A stretch of 46,104 bases of DNA from Glycomyces paridis. GTDB lineage: Bacteria > Actinomycetota > Actinomycetes > Mycobacteriales > Micromonosporaceae. The notes under the pieces are model-generated. The model did not search any database. It had not been told where the DNA came from and saw only the letters and a program-made list of their open reading frames with translations. The translations under genes and the position numbers were made by a program. This document shows, piece by piece, positions 17,631 through 24,905 of this stretch (the stretch's first letter is position 1; the number at the start of each line of letters is the position of its first letter). The DNA lies in contig NZ_STGX01000004.1 of the NCBI RefSeq assembly GCF_004912155.1, positions 268,162-314,265 on the forward strand, given 5' to 3'.

Positions 17631-18620
17631 ATGATGACACGAACACTCGGAAGAAGCGGCATCGAAGTCAGCGCGATCGGCATGGGCTGCTGGGCGATCG
17701 GCGGTCCGTTCTCCTACCCCGAGGGGACCGCTCTCGGCTGGGGCGAGGTGGACGACGACGAGTCGGTCCGCGCCGTCCGCCGGGCCGTGGACCTCGGCGT
17801 CACCTTCTTCGACACCGCCGACGTCTACGGCGCCGGGCACAGCGAGCGCGTCCTGGCCCGGGCCCTGGAGGGCCGCCGGGACCAGGTCGTCATCGCGACC
17901 AAGTGGGGCAACCGGTTCGATGAGGACACCAAGGTCGTCACCGGGCCCGGGCACGGACCCCGGTACCTCCGTGAGGCGGTGGAGGCGTCCCTGCGCCGAC
18001 TCGGCACCGACTACATCGACCTCTATCAGTTCCACCTCAACGACCACCCGGTCGACAGCGCCGCCGAGCAGCTCGACGCGCTCGAATCCCTGGTCGACGC
18101 GGGCAAGATCCGGTCCTACGGGTGGAGTACGGACTTCCCCGACCGCGCCGAGGCCTGGGGGAACGGCGGCGAGCACTGCACCGCCGTCCAACACGAGTTC
18201 TCGGTCTTGAAGGGCGGCAAGACCGACGTCGTCGAGGTCTGCGAGCGTTTGAACCTGGGGTGCGTCAACCGCGGGCCGCTGGCGATGGGTCTGCTCACCG
18301 GCAAGTACACCGCCGAGAGCAGGATCGGCTCCGACGACATCCGCGGCAGCGGCGGCGAGAAGACGCTGTTCGATCACGGCCGGCCCGCCCCCGAATACCT
18401 GGCCCGGTTCGAGGCGGTCCGCGAGGTCCTCTCCAGCGGCGGCCGCACCCTCGCCCAGGGCGCGCTCGGGTGGCTGTGGGCGGTCAGCGACGTGACCGTG
18501 CCGATCCCCGGTTGTCGCACCGTCGCCCAGGTCGAGGAGAACGCGGGGGCTCTGGAGAAGGGGCCGCTCACCGCTGCTCAGGTCGAGGAGGTCGCGAAGC
18601 TCCTGGCGCCCGTGCTGTGA
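17631..18620 (+). CDS. Aldo/keto reductase
   Basis: A 329-residue NADP-dependent oxidoreductase with the (beta/alpha)8 barrel of the AKR family. The catalytic tetrad is seen as D61 in FFDTADVYGAG, Y66, K91 in VVIATKWGN and the His of YQFHLNDH (about 129). The cofactor-binding tail includes VPIPGCRTVAQVEENAGAL. It resembles AKR proteins that reduce sugars, glyoxals or small aldehydes; the substrate is not determinable. The start is ATG at 17631 (or the adjacent one at 17634), leaderless behind a MerR-type promoter. Induction by a small molecule through an unlinked MerR activator is therefore likely. Confidence 0.93.
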   Translation: MMTRTLGRSGIEVSAIGMGCWAIGGPFSYPEGTALGWGEVDDDESVRAVRRAVDLGVTFFDTADVYGAGHSERVLARALEGRRDQVVIATKWGNRFDEDTKVVTGPGHGPRYLREAVEASLRRLGTDYIDLYQFHLNDHPVDSAAEQLDALESLVDAGKIRSYGWSTDFPDRAEAWGNGGEHCTAVQHEFSVLKGGKTDVVEVCERLNLGCVNRGPLAMGLLTGKYTAESRIGSDDIRGSGGEKTLFDHGRPAPEYLARFEAVREVLSSGGRTLAQGALGWLWAVSDVTVPIPGCRTVAQVEENAGALEKGPLTAAQVEEVAKLLAPVL

Positions 18621-18808
18621 CGGACTCGGCGAAGCCGGATCGCACCGGGCCGGGGTCGAACGGCAGCGCGAGGTGACCGCACGGGAGTGGTCGGGGGTCG
18701 GTGTTCTGTGCGGTTCGCCCGTTTCCGATAGGGTCGCGGTGACCGAACGCGCGCAATCGGATGCGTGCGGTTCGGGACCCGACCCCTATCCTGACGGGAA
18801 GTGCCCCT

Positions 18809-18949
18809 GTGGTTTCGGTTGATGAAGTGCTGTCCTGGCTCAGCGCGAACGCGAACGCGGATGCGGTGGCGGCGGCGGACAGATCGGGTGAGGCGACGAG
18901 TTCGGTCCGGGTCGCCAAGGGGCGGTTAGGTCGTGGCGAGTTTGCATGA
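18809..18949 (+). CDS. Small helical ORF, possible degenerate relative of the next gene
   Basis: A candidate 46-residue protein from GTG at 18809: VSVDEVLSWLSANANADAV... Its opening EV..(W/M)(L/I)... spacing resembles the start of the following protein (LHEVAAMIESTRVSVAEV). It overlaps that gene by 17 nt. GGGAAG lies about 10 nt upstream. It could be a real small partner or the decayed N-terminus of a duplicated copy. No function is proposed. Confidence 0.4.
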   Translation: MVSVDEVLSWLSANANADAVAAADRSGEATSSVRVAKGRLGRGEFA

Positions 18950-19697
18950 GGTCGCGGCGATGATCGAGTCGACCAGGGTGAGCGTTGCCGAGGTGGCCGG
19001 GCCGATCAATTCGTCGAAGGGCCAGGCTGAGCACACGATGGCGGCCGCTGCGAAGCTTGGAGCGGATGAGGCGTCGGCGCGGATGAAGGCGACCATCGAC
19101 CGGATCGAAGAGGCCGAGTCGATCAGGGCGACCCTGGAGGGTGCTTTGGTCAAGGCGCACTGGACGGTCCTGTCGGCCATCCACGGCACCATAGGCCCGG
19201 GCGCGCGAGGGAAGACTTCCTCGCTCGTTCCCAACTCCGACGGCACCACCTCCTGGCACGGCACGGTTGACGGAATCAAGACCGAGATCGTCTACGGCAC
19301 ACCGAAGGATGACGAGAAGGATCCCAGCGGCCAAGAGCTGACCGAGAGCACGCGACCCCGCCGAAGGTTCAGTGCATTCAGACAGATAGCAGTGCGCGAA
19401 GACGCATCCGATGCCGACCAAACGGTCTCGCAGCTCCTCGATCATGCGAACACGATCTATCGGACCGAGAACAAACCCGCGCCGGCCCCGGCAACGGCCA
19501 CCAGCGGATACGCTGCCGTGATTCAGCATGAATCCGGCACGGTCCAGCCGATACCTGCACCGCAGTCGACCGCAGACCAGTTGGCCTCTGCCGCGATCGT
19601 GATCGCGGTCGTCGGAGCCAAGGCGGTCAAGGGCACGGTCGATAAGATGACCTCACTCAGGTCCAAAATGAGGGAGCGCAAGAGAAATGACCACTAG
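18933..19697 (+). CDS. Hypothetical helical protein
   Basis: A 254-residue unknown starting at GTG 18933. Residues 1-85 form long amphipathic helices with heptad-like spacing (EVAAMIESTRVSVAEVAGPINSSKG...), as in the helical N-terminal modules of actinobacterial exported or polymorphic-toxin-like proteins. Residues 90-135 read as a small beta region (TSSLVPNSDGTTSWHGTVDGIKTEIVYG). A Pro/Ala linker follows, then a short hydrophobic patch (AAIVIAVVGAKAV, about 222-236) and a very basic tail. The next gene starts inside its last codons (11-nt overlap). Codon use is less GC-extreme than in the flanking genes. No toxin catalytic motif is visible. Confidence 0.7.
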   Translation: MASLHEVAAMIESTRVSVAEVAGPINSSKGQAEHTMAAAAKLGADEASARMKATIDRIEEAESIRATLEGALVKAHWTVLSAIHGTIGPGARGKTSSLVPNSDGTTSWHGTVDGIKTEIVYGTPKDDEKDPSGQELTESTRPRRRFSAFRQIAVREDASDADQTVSQLLDHANTIYRTENKPAPAPATATSGYAAVIQHESGTVQPIPAPQSTADQLASAAIVIAVVGAKAVKGTVDKMTSLRSKMRERKRNDH

Positions 19698-20109
19698 TGA
19701 AGAAGAGCGGATCGTGCGATCTGCCGTTGCAGCGGCGGCGGACCTTCCGAGGGAGGTGATCGCCAGCATCGGCGATGCGCGCACACTTGAATTGCTCGGT
19801 GCCACCACAACGCTCGCGATCCTGAAGAAGTACCGCGATAAGCCCGGGCCTCAGCAGATTTCCGAGTTCGCGGATGAACTCAAGTTCCGTTTCCCGGATG
19901 CGGCTGACCACATCAAGCCGATCGTGATCGAGGCGCTGGTCAGATTCGCTTTCGGGGAACAGGACATTCTCGACGGCATTTCCTCGGATGACCTGCAAAC
20001 CGTGCTCTTCATGCTCCCGTACGCAATTATCTCCGAGGAGAACATCTACGGTGAGCCGCTTGACGCGTTTGTCGCAGAGGTGGTCGCCGCGGTCAACGCC
20101 GAGGAGTAG
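19687..20109 (+). CDS. Hypothetical acidic helical protein
   Basis: A 140-residue, acidic, all-helical protein beginning MTTSEEERIVRSAVAAAADLPREV. It has no signal peptide, membrane span or known motif. It overlaps the upstream gene by 11 nt, so the two are translationally coupled and probably act together. A small acidic protein after a larger basic-tailed one is also a usual immunity-type layout, but nothing else supports that. The third-position GC is lower than in neighbouring housekeeping genes. Confidence 0.7.
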   Translation: MTTSEEERIVRSAVAAAADLPREVIASIGDARTLELLGATTTLAILKKYRDKPGPQQISEFADELKFRFPDAADHIKPIVIEALVRFAFGEQDILDGISSDDLQTVLFMLPYAIISEENIYGEPLDAFVAEVVAAVNAEE

Positions 20110-20111
20110 CG

Positions 20112-20345
20112 CGGCTTGGCTTGTCTCGGTTGACGAGCTTGTTGTAGCAGGTGATCGCCACGGCGAGGGCAGGGAATGTGGCGAACAGGTGGCCGTAGAG
20201 TTCGTAGCGGGTGGTCAGGCGGCGAAGCCGCCGAGCCAGGTGAAGGCGGGATCGGTGACTCAGCGGTAGCGGCCGAGCCTCGCCGAGGCTTGCGGCGGGC
20301 GATGCGGTCACTGATGCGCCGCTCGCGCGGTCCCACCGCCCTGCG
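20112..20345 (-). pseudogene. Degenerate C-terminal fragment of an IS5-like transposase
   Basis: Minus-strand translation at 20132-20251 gives RRLTTRYELYGHLFATFPALAVAITCYNKL split over the reading, which matches the conserved C-terminal 'RRL..RYE......F..LA.A.ICY..L' of IS5-group DDE transposases. Further upstream a basic stretch (SDRIARRKPRRGS) lies in another frame, so at least one frameshift is present. The N-terminal two thirds and the DDE residues are absent, as are terminal repeats. A relic, not a functional element. Confidence 0.55.
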
Positions 20346-20484
20346 CTTCGGCGAGGCCGGTATCGGCGGGTCGGTGATCTCTCACAGCCAAGCAGGCACA
20401 AGGCCTTTGGCAAAATCATCCACACCAGATCAAATCAGTCCTGCTGAGGTATTGGGGACAACCGGTTTCGGACGAACACTGGGC

Positions 20485-20817
20485 TCAAACATCTTCGGGA
20501 TCGGTGAGTCGACTCCGGAGCCGCCTTACTTCGGCGACCAGACGAGGGATCGCCTCGCGGGCCATCGCAATGAAGGCGGCGTTCTCATCCCAGCGTTCGT
20601 CTTCCACATCGACATAACGCGGGTGCTGTACGAGCGTCGCGGCGATGATCTCTCCATTGCTGAAATCCGGCCAACGCTCGCCTCCGCTGGAGCTTTCAAC
20701 GGTGCTCACCGCGACGAGGCTCATTGCGTGGTCATCATCGAGGAAGCGAACAAACCACGGGCCCGGCGTGGCAGCGGCACTGCAACTCTCGATCTCTTGG
20801 AGCAAGCTTTCATCCAT
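20485..20817 (-). CDS. Conserved hypothetical protein, ATPGPW type
   Basis: A 110-residue cytoplasmic protein. The pattern is LLQEIESCSAAATPGPWFVRFLDDDHAMSLVAVST, then a middle with EIIAATLVQHPRYVDV, and finally NAAFIAMAREAIPRLVAEVRRLR. Short proteins with ATPGPW and NAAFIA.AR..VP.L... are common in actinobacteria and phages; I know of no assigned function. The ATG at 20817 is chosen over TTG at 20835 because AGGA lies before it. Lower GC than neighbours, beside an IS relic, fits an accessory gene. Confidence 0.75.
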   Translation of the reverse strand: MDESLLQEIESCSAAATPGPWFVRFLDDDHAMSLVAVSTVESSSGGERWPDFSNGEIIAATLVQHPRYVDVEDERWDENAAFIAMAREAIPRLVAEVRRLRSRLTDPEDV

Positions 20818-20923
20818 GTAAGCATCCTGGCTCAAGGCAGGCCGAATGCCAACCCGGTTTCAGCCCGACAACACAAGATCGCCACCAACTCAGGCGCGCA
20901 CTTAGTTGGTTGAATCGTGCAGT

Positions 20924-20965
20924 AACTAAGGGACCCAGGCCGAAGGCCTGGGTCCCTTAGTTTTT
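20924..20965 (+). terminator. Canonical rho-independent terminator with alternative pairing
   Basis: A perfect 18-bp stem (20924-20941 with 20945-20962) and GAA loop runs into a T tract (TTTTT) at 20961-20965, unusually classical for this GC-rich DNA. The 5' foot AACTAAG (20924-20930) could instead pair with CTTAGTT at 20901-20907, an antiterminator-like alternative. Confidence 0.8.
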
Positions 20966-21137
20966 GGACGCGTTGTGGATCACTGTGGGTCGTTAGTTGA
21001 CAGCGGCGTGATTGTGGGTCATCATCGGATCACCGGCACTCGCAATTGGAAGCGAGCCAGTCTGTTACGTCTCGAACGGAGATTCTTACGACGTATCCAC
21101 ATCGCATCGGCCTTTATCAATAGGCCAGAATATTAAC

Positions 21138-21182
21138 GCCGCCCGGTGGCTCAGAGCTACCAACTAGGTTCCACCGGGCGGC
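21138..21182 (+). promoter_or_regulatory. Stable 5' leader hairpin before the four-gene operon
   Basis: GCCGCCCGGTGG (21138-21149) pairs perfectly with CCACCGGGCGGC (21171-21182), with a 21-nt loop. It ends 10 nt before the AAGGAG of the next gene. It may act as an attenuator, an mRNA stabiliser or a structure near the ribosome site. Confidence 0.6.
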
Positions 21183-21205
21183 CTAACAACAGAAGGAGAC
21201 CTTCC

Positions 21206-23608
21206 GTGTCGTCACCGACGATACGCTATTCGGGCGTACCTGAAAACAGCCATTCCCGCGATATCCGCAACAGCCACTCCGCTCACCCTGCGGACTTCGA
21301 CTCGGACACCGCCGCCTACACGACCGCGCAAGCCGCACCTCATAGCGACTCACGCGCCGACGCGACACCCACGACCGGCACCGGTTGGCCCGCAACCGGA
21401 TCCATTTCCGACGCCGACCTGGCCGCGCTCATGCGCTCGCGCCTGCAACGCAACACGCCACCAGATCGGGTCCTACCTGCGCATACCGGGCACGTCGCCA
21501 CCGCGCAGACCGCAAATACGCACGCCGCGCCTGTCGCCACCGTCCAGGCCCCGGACACGTACAACGCGCTCGAACCCATCGCCACCACCCAGACCTCGGA
21601 CACGCGCATCACGCCCGAACCTGTCGCCGCAGTGTCGAGCGAGATCAGCCCTCGGACCGGTTTCGTGCCGGGGTTCCGGCTCGATCCCGGTCCGATGTCG
21701 TCTGATCCGCGCCACAACCCGACCTATCCGCACCCGCAGAACCCGGGGCTGGCTGAGGAGGTCGACGGGTTCTATGACTGGGCGGGGCGGCGTCTGTTCC
21801 TGTCCGACGGCTCGCCCGACCCGATGACCCCCGGTGCCTACCGGTATCAAACCAGGCCCGACCTGTGTCTCCTCGACGCCGCCGACGACGACCCGTGGTC
21901 GCCGCGTTTCGAGCCCGATCACCTGCGGCATAAGCCGGGTGATGACTGGCTGATCGATGACAGCCGCCCGTACGACGTGCTCGATCCCGGGCCGTTCGGA
22001 TCGCCCAACTGGTTCCCCGACCTCCGGACCGGGCGTCACCGCCGCGACGAGCTCCCCGACCCGATCCCGTGGTGGGAGATCGAGGAGGAACCGGCGAAAG
22101 CGGCATGGGCCGAGCACGCTGAAGCCCTCTACGACCGCCGCACCCGCATCACCCGCGAACGCGAAGCCCACGAAGCCGCTCGATCCGAGGGCCGGGCGGA
22201 AGAACGGCAAGGCCACGACGACCTCTACGGCGAAAGCGGCCAAGGCGGCCAAGGCGGCCAAGGGGATCGCACATCCGGCCGCGGGCGAGGCGAACCCGGC
22301 GCCCGGTCCGGAGGCGGCGGCCCGAACGGGTCGGATCGCCCGACTGGCGGCCCGAACGGGTCGGGTGGCCGGAACGGGTCGGGCGACCCGAGCGGCGTAC
22401 GCGGCAAACGGACCGGGTCCGGGTTCGTGTCCGAGTCGAGGTTCGAGGCCGGGTCCGGGGCCGAGGTCGGGTCCGGGCCCGAGGCCGGATCCGCGTGCAA
22501 GGCCGGATTCGAGGGCGACACCCTCCGCATCGCAGGCGACGGCATCGGCGGTGGGCGGGCGACCGCATCGGGTCGTCGTCTCCCCGGCGACGGGCCGAGT
22601 TCGACCGGCGCCGCAACCGGTCCCCGCTCCTCCGGAGACGGACCGGGCTCGACCGATACCGCGCCCGGCCTCTGTTCCCCTGCCGACCGACCGAGCTCGA
22701 TCGGCTCCGCGCCGGGCACCCACCAACCCGGCGACCGACCAGGACCGACCGACTCCGCGACCGACTCCGCGACGGGTCCCCGTCCCTCTGCCGACCGAAC
22801 GGGTCCGGCCAGTCCCCTGCCCGACAAGGCGACCGGCCCCTACCGGCCCTCACCTGAACCGCGACCGCGAAACCGACGCGGCGACCATGCCGAATCGTCG
22901 GCGGCCGCGCGTCCCAGCGAAGGAGCACTCGTGACCATCGAACCGCAACAGCCCTACCGGTTCTCGAAGCTCCGCGAAGACGCCTGGGTCCGGTTCCTCG
23001 ACAAGTCCGCCGAACTCGCCGCCGCCCACCGTCCACAACCCGGGGCGAACGGCCGAACCCCGACGCGATCGGAGCGTCGCGCCTCGCTCGAGTCCCGGCG
23101 CCGCAACGGACGCGACGCACTCGACCGCGAATGCGGGCCGGTCCTGCGGCCCTGGGTGCGGCTCGTCCGGTGGGTCGCGGGCACCATCCGCGCCTCCAAG
23201 ACCGCCAGCGACGCCGACGCGCGGCGCACCGAGCACGCGGCACGCACCGCCCGCTTCGCCGGGGCGGTCCGCGGCGCCCAGAGAGCAAGGGCCGAAACGA
23301 GACCCGAGGTCGTCACGCCCACCGTTTCGGCAGTGGAGGACCTGCGGCAGCGGCCGCCGCTCCAGCGTCCGAAGCCCGAGGCCGTTGCGGCGCTCTCGAT
23401 CCCGTTCATGCGCGGATGGGAGCAGCGCTTCGACAGCATCGGCTTCGGCGGTGCCGGTTTCAGCAGGGCCGGCTTCAACCTTGCCAACTTCACCGGTGCA
23501 GGTCGCACCACCGCAGGTCTCAACAGCGCCGGCTTCAACAGTGCCGGCCTCAACAGCGTCGGCTTCAACACCGCCCGCCCCGCCGCCGGGGGCGCTGCAT
23601 GGGCGTAG
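21206..23608 (+). CDS. Large low-complexity protein with PPE-MPTR-like C-terminal repeats
   Basis: An 800-residue unknown from GTG 21206, with AAGGAG 7 nt upstream. Residues 1-165 are Thr/Ala/Pro/Ser-rich. About 170-330 looks folded and aromatic (VDGFYDWAGRRLFLSDGSPDP, DDWLIDDSRPYDV, PIPWWEIEEEP). About 330-575 is Gly/Ser/Pro/Arg low complexity, including five or six degenerate 16-residue units with GDGPSST or ADRPSSI cores. About 576-760 is charged and helical. The end (about 762-790) repeats AGFNSAGLNSVGFNTA, like the repeats of PPE-MPTR proteins. It overlaps the next gene by 10 nt. An in-frame GTG at 22931 with its own AAGGAG could start a separate 225-residue product. No function assigned. 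Confidence 0.65.
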   Translation: MSSPTIRYSGVPENSHSRDIRNSHSAHPADFDSDTAAYTTAQAAPHSDSRADATPTTGTGWPATGSISDADLAALMRSRLQRNTPPDRVLPAHTGHVATAQTANTHAAPVATVQAPDTYNALEPIATTQTSDTRITPEPVAAVSSEISPRTGFVPGFRLDPGPMSSDPRHNPTYPHPQNPGLAEEVDGFYDWAGRRLFLSDGSPDPMTPGAYRYQTRPDLCLLDAADDDPWSPRFEPDHLRHKPGDDWLIDDSRPYDVLDPGPFGSPNWFPDLRTGRHRRDELPDPIPWWEIEEEPAKAAWAEHAEALYDRRTRITREREAHEAARSEGRAEERQGHDDLYGESGQGGQGGQGDRTSGRGRGEPGARSGGGGPNGSDRPTGGPNGSGGRNGSGDPSGVRGKRTGSGFVSESRFEAGSGAEVGSGPEAGSACKAGFEGDTLRIAGDGIGGGRATASGRRLPGDGPSSTGAATGPRSSGDGPGSTDTAPGLCSPADRPSSIGSAPGTHQPGDRPGPTDSATDSATGPRPSADRTGPASPLPDKATGPYRPSPEPRPRNRRGDHAESSAAARPSEGALVTIEPQQPYRFSKLREDAWVRFLDKSAELAAAHRPQPGANGRTPTRSERRASLESRRRNGRDALDRECGPVLRPWVRLVRWVAGTIRASKTASDADARRTEHAARTARFAGAVRGAQRARAETRPEVVTPTVSAVEDLRQRPPLQRPKPEAVAALSIPFMRGWEQRFDSIGFGGAGFSRAGFNLANFTGAGRTTAGLNSAGFNSAGLNSVGFNTARPAAGGAAWA
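22920..22934 (+). promoter_or_regulatory. Internal ribosome-binding site and GTG within the large ORF
   Basis: AAGGAG (22920-22925) stands 5 nt before an in-frame GTG (22931). In the neighbouring +1 frame, a reading open since before 21957 ends at TGA 22932-22934, making a GTGA overlap. This is the signature of two coupled genes rather than one. Confidence 0.45.
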
Positions 23609-23970
23609 GCCGCAACTCCTCCTACCGAATCCGTGAGCGTTATGCAAAGGCGCTCAAGGCGATCCCGCTGCCGATCCGGACGCTTTCCGGCGTCGACCCA
23701 CAGGCCCTGGTGAACGTCGGCGAGACCGAGCTGGCCGGGCGCCGGATCGTGTTCGCGGTCCTGCCCGGCTCGCCGCGCCTGTGGATCACCGTGCCCGACC
23801 TGCTCCCGCCGGTCATCGGCTACGCGTCCGGGTTCGACACCCGGCGCCTCGACCTGCACCTGACCGAACTCGACCACATCGACTGGGCCGCCGGGCCCGG
23901 CCGCGTCACGGCGCTCAAACGCGCCGCGCACGAGGCCTGGGCCGCCGCCCAACGCGACTGCGAAGGATGA
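23599..23970 (+). CDS. Hypothetical small protein of the 21206-25363 operon
   Basis: A 123-residue soluble protein: a basic N-terminus (MGVGRNSSYRIRERYAKALK), then a beta-rich middle (ELAGRRIVFAVLPGSPRLWITVPDLLP, GFDTRRLDLHLTELDHIDW) and a C-terminal helix (GRVTALKRAAHEAWAAA). No signal peptide or membrane span. It overlaps the upstream gene by 10 nt and is 8 nt from the next, so it belongs to the same operon. Not recognised. Confidence 0.75.
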   Translation: MGVGRNSSYRIRERYAKALKAIPLPIRTLSGVDPQALVNVGETELAGRRIVFAVLPGSPRLWITVPDLLPPVIGYASGFDTRRLDLHLTELDHIDWAAGPGRVTALKRAAHEAWAAAQRDCEG

Positions 23971-23978
23971 GAGAAGCC

Positions 23979-24905
23979 ATGCCTGACAACGACGTCCAAG
24001 CGGTGAGAGAGGGCGACCGCGCCCTGTTCCGCTCCCACGCCGCCGCCCGCCTGCGCGGCGACCTCGCCGAGGCCCAGCGCCTGGCGCTCGACATCGGCGA
24101 AGGGAGGCGGATGGCGCACCTGCTGTACGTGCTGTACCTGTTCACGCAGACCGTGTACGAAGAGCTCGGCGACGCCCCCGACCCGTGCGACCTCGCCGAG
24201 CTCACCGCCCGCCTGCACGAGCGGCACTACCGGCCCGGCAGCGGCTTCCACGCGATCCGCGCCGAGGCGATGGTGCGCGGCGTGTGCGGGGAGTCGGTGC
24301 TGCTGACCGAAGTGCCGTTCGCCGAACAGCAGATGTACATGTGGGCGGTCATCGGCGAGCTCACCGGCCCCGAGACCGCGGACGCCCGGATCGCCGATCG
24401 CCTCGACGGGGCCGAGGCGATCGGGGCCGAGATCATCGAATCCGGCTGGAACGCGATCTTCACCGGTCCGCCAGCGCCCCGTCCGAAGGCCGGGACGGCT
24501 CCGGGCTCCGTCGACGACACCGCCACCGCCACGGCGCAGGAGCCCGAACCCGGCGAGCCCGGCGAAGCAGCCCCCGCCACGCAGAATCCCGCACCCGCCG
24601 GTCCCGGCCGAGCGATCCGCTCCGAGCAGGAGACGGCGCCCGCCAGGCCCGCCGAGCCCGGTGGGGCGGCCCGCTCCACGCACGAAACGGCACCCGCCGA
24701 TCCCTCCGATCCCGGCGAAGCAGTCCACGCCACGCAGGAACTCGAACCCGGCAGCCCCAGCGGAGCTGCCCGCTCCGCGCACGAGACGGCGCCCGCCGCA
24801 CCCACCGATCCCGGCGAAGCCGCCCACGCCGCACGCGACACGGCGCCCACCGACCCCGGAAGGGCCGCAGCCGACACCGCCCCAACGAAGGAGACCACCC
24901 GATGA
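23979..24905 (+). CDS. Hypothetical protein, helical domain plus repeat tail
   Basis: A 308-residue unknown. Residues 1-165 form a helical domain (REGDRALFRSHAAARLRGDLAEAQRL..., then EAMVRGVCGESVLLTEVPFAEQQMYMW). About 175-305 is a disordered Pro/Ala/Glu tail made of degenerate 18-20-residue units that return to ETAPA.P..PGEA. The N-terminal domain is paralogous to the next protein: both share H..L..GD.AE..R near the start, then an (A/S)-(M/V)VR.(V/L).GE..LL block. Its stop overlaps the next ATG (ATGA). The tail may be a spacer or an interaction surface. No catalytic motif. Confidence 0.75.
   Translation: MPDNDVQAVREGDRALFRSHAAARLRGDLAEAQRLALDIGEGRRMAHLLYVLYLFTQTVYEELGDAPDPCDLAELTARLHERHYRPGSGFHAIRAEAMVRGVCGESVLLTEVPFAEQQMYMWAVIGELTGPETADARIADRLDGAEAIGAEIIESGWNAIFTGPPAPRPKAGTAPGSVDDTATATAQEPEPGEPGEAAPATQNPAPAGPGRAIRSEQETAPARPAEPGGAARSTHETAPADPSDPGEAVHATQELEPGSPSGAARSAHETAPAAPTDPGEAAHAARDTAPTDPGRAAADTAPTKETTR

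Larger units (their letters stand above)
20818..21205. other. Intergenic region with leader structures
   Basis: 388 bp, AT-richer than average, holding a strong intrinsic terminator (20924-20965) and a hairpin directly before the next gene (21138-21182). GGCCT-ATC-containing dyad GGCCT...AGGCC lies at about 21111-21126. No coding frame or tRNA is supported. Confidence 0.5.

Noticed and set aside
20100..20420. Complete insertion sequence
   Set aside because: Only the C-terminal transposase block is recognisable; no terminal inverted repeats, target duplication or DDE residues were found.
20176..20913. Plus-strand 245-codon open frame
   Set aside because: Opposite the transposase relic and the ATPGPW gene; no ribosome site or codon bias.
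20880..20965. Possible tRNA or small RNA next to the classical terminator
   Set aside because: No T-loop GTTCGAAT-like motif or cloverleaf; the structure is explained by the terminator and its alternative pairing.
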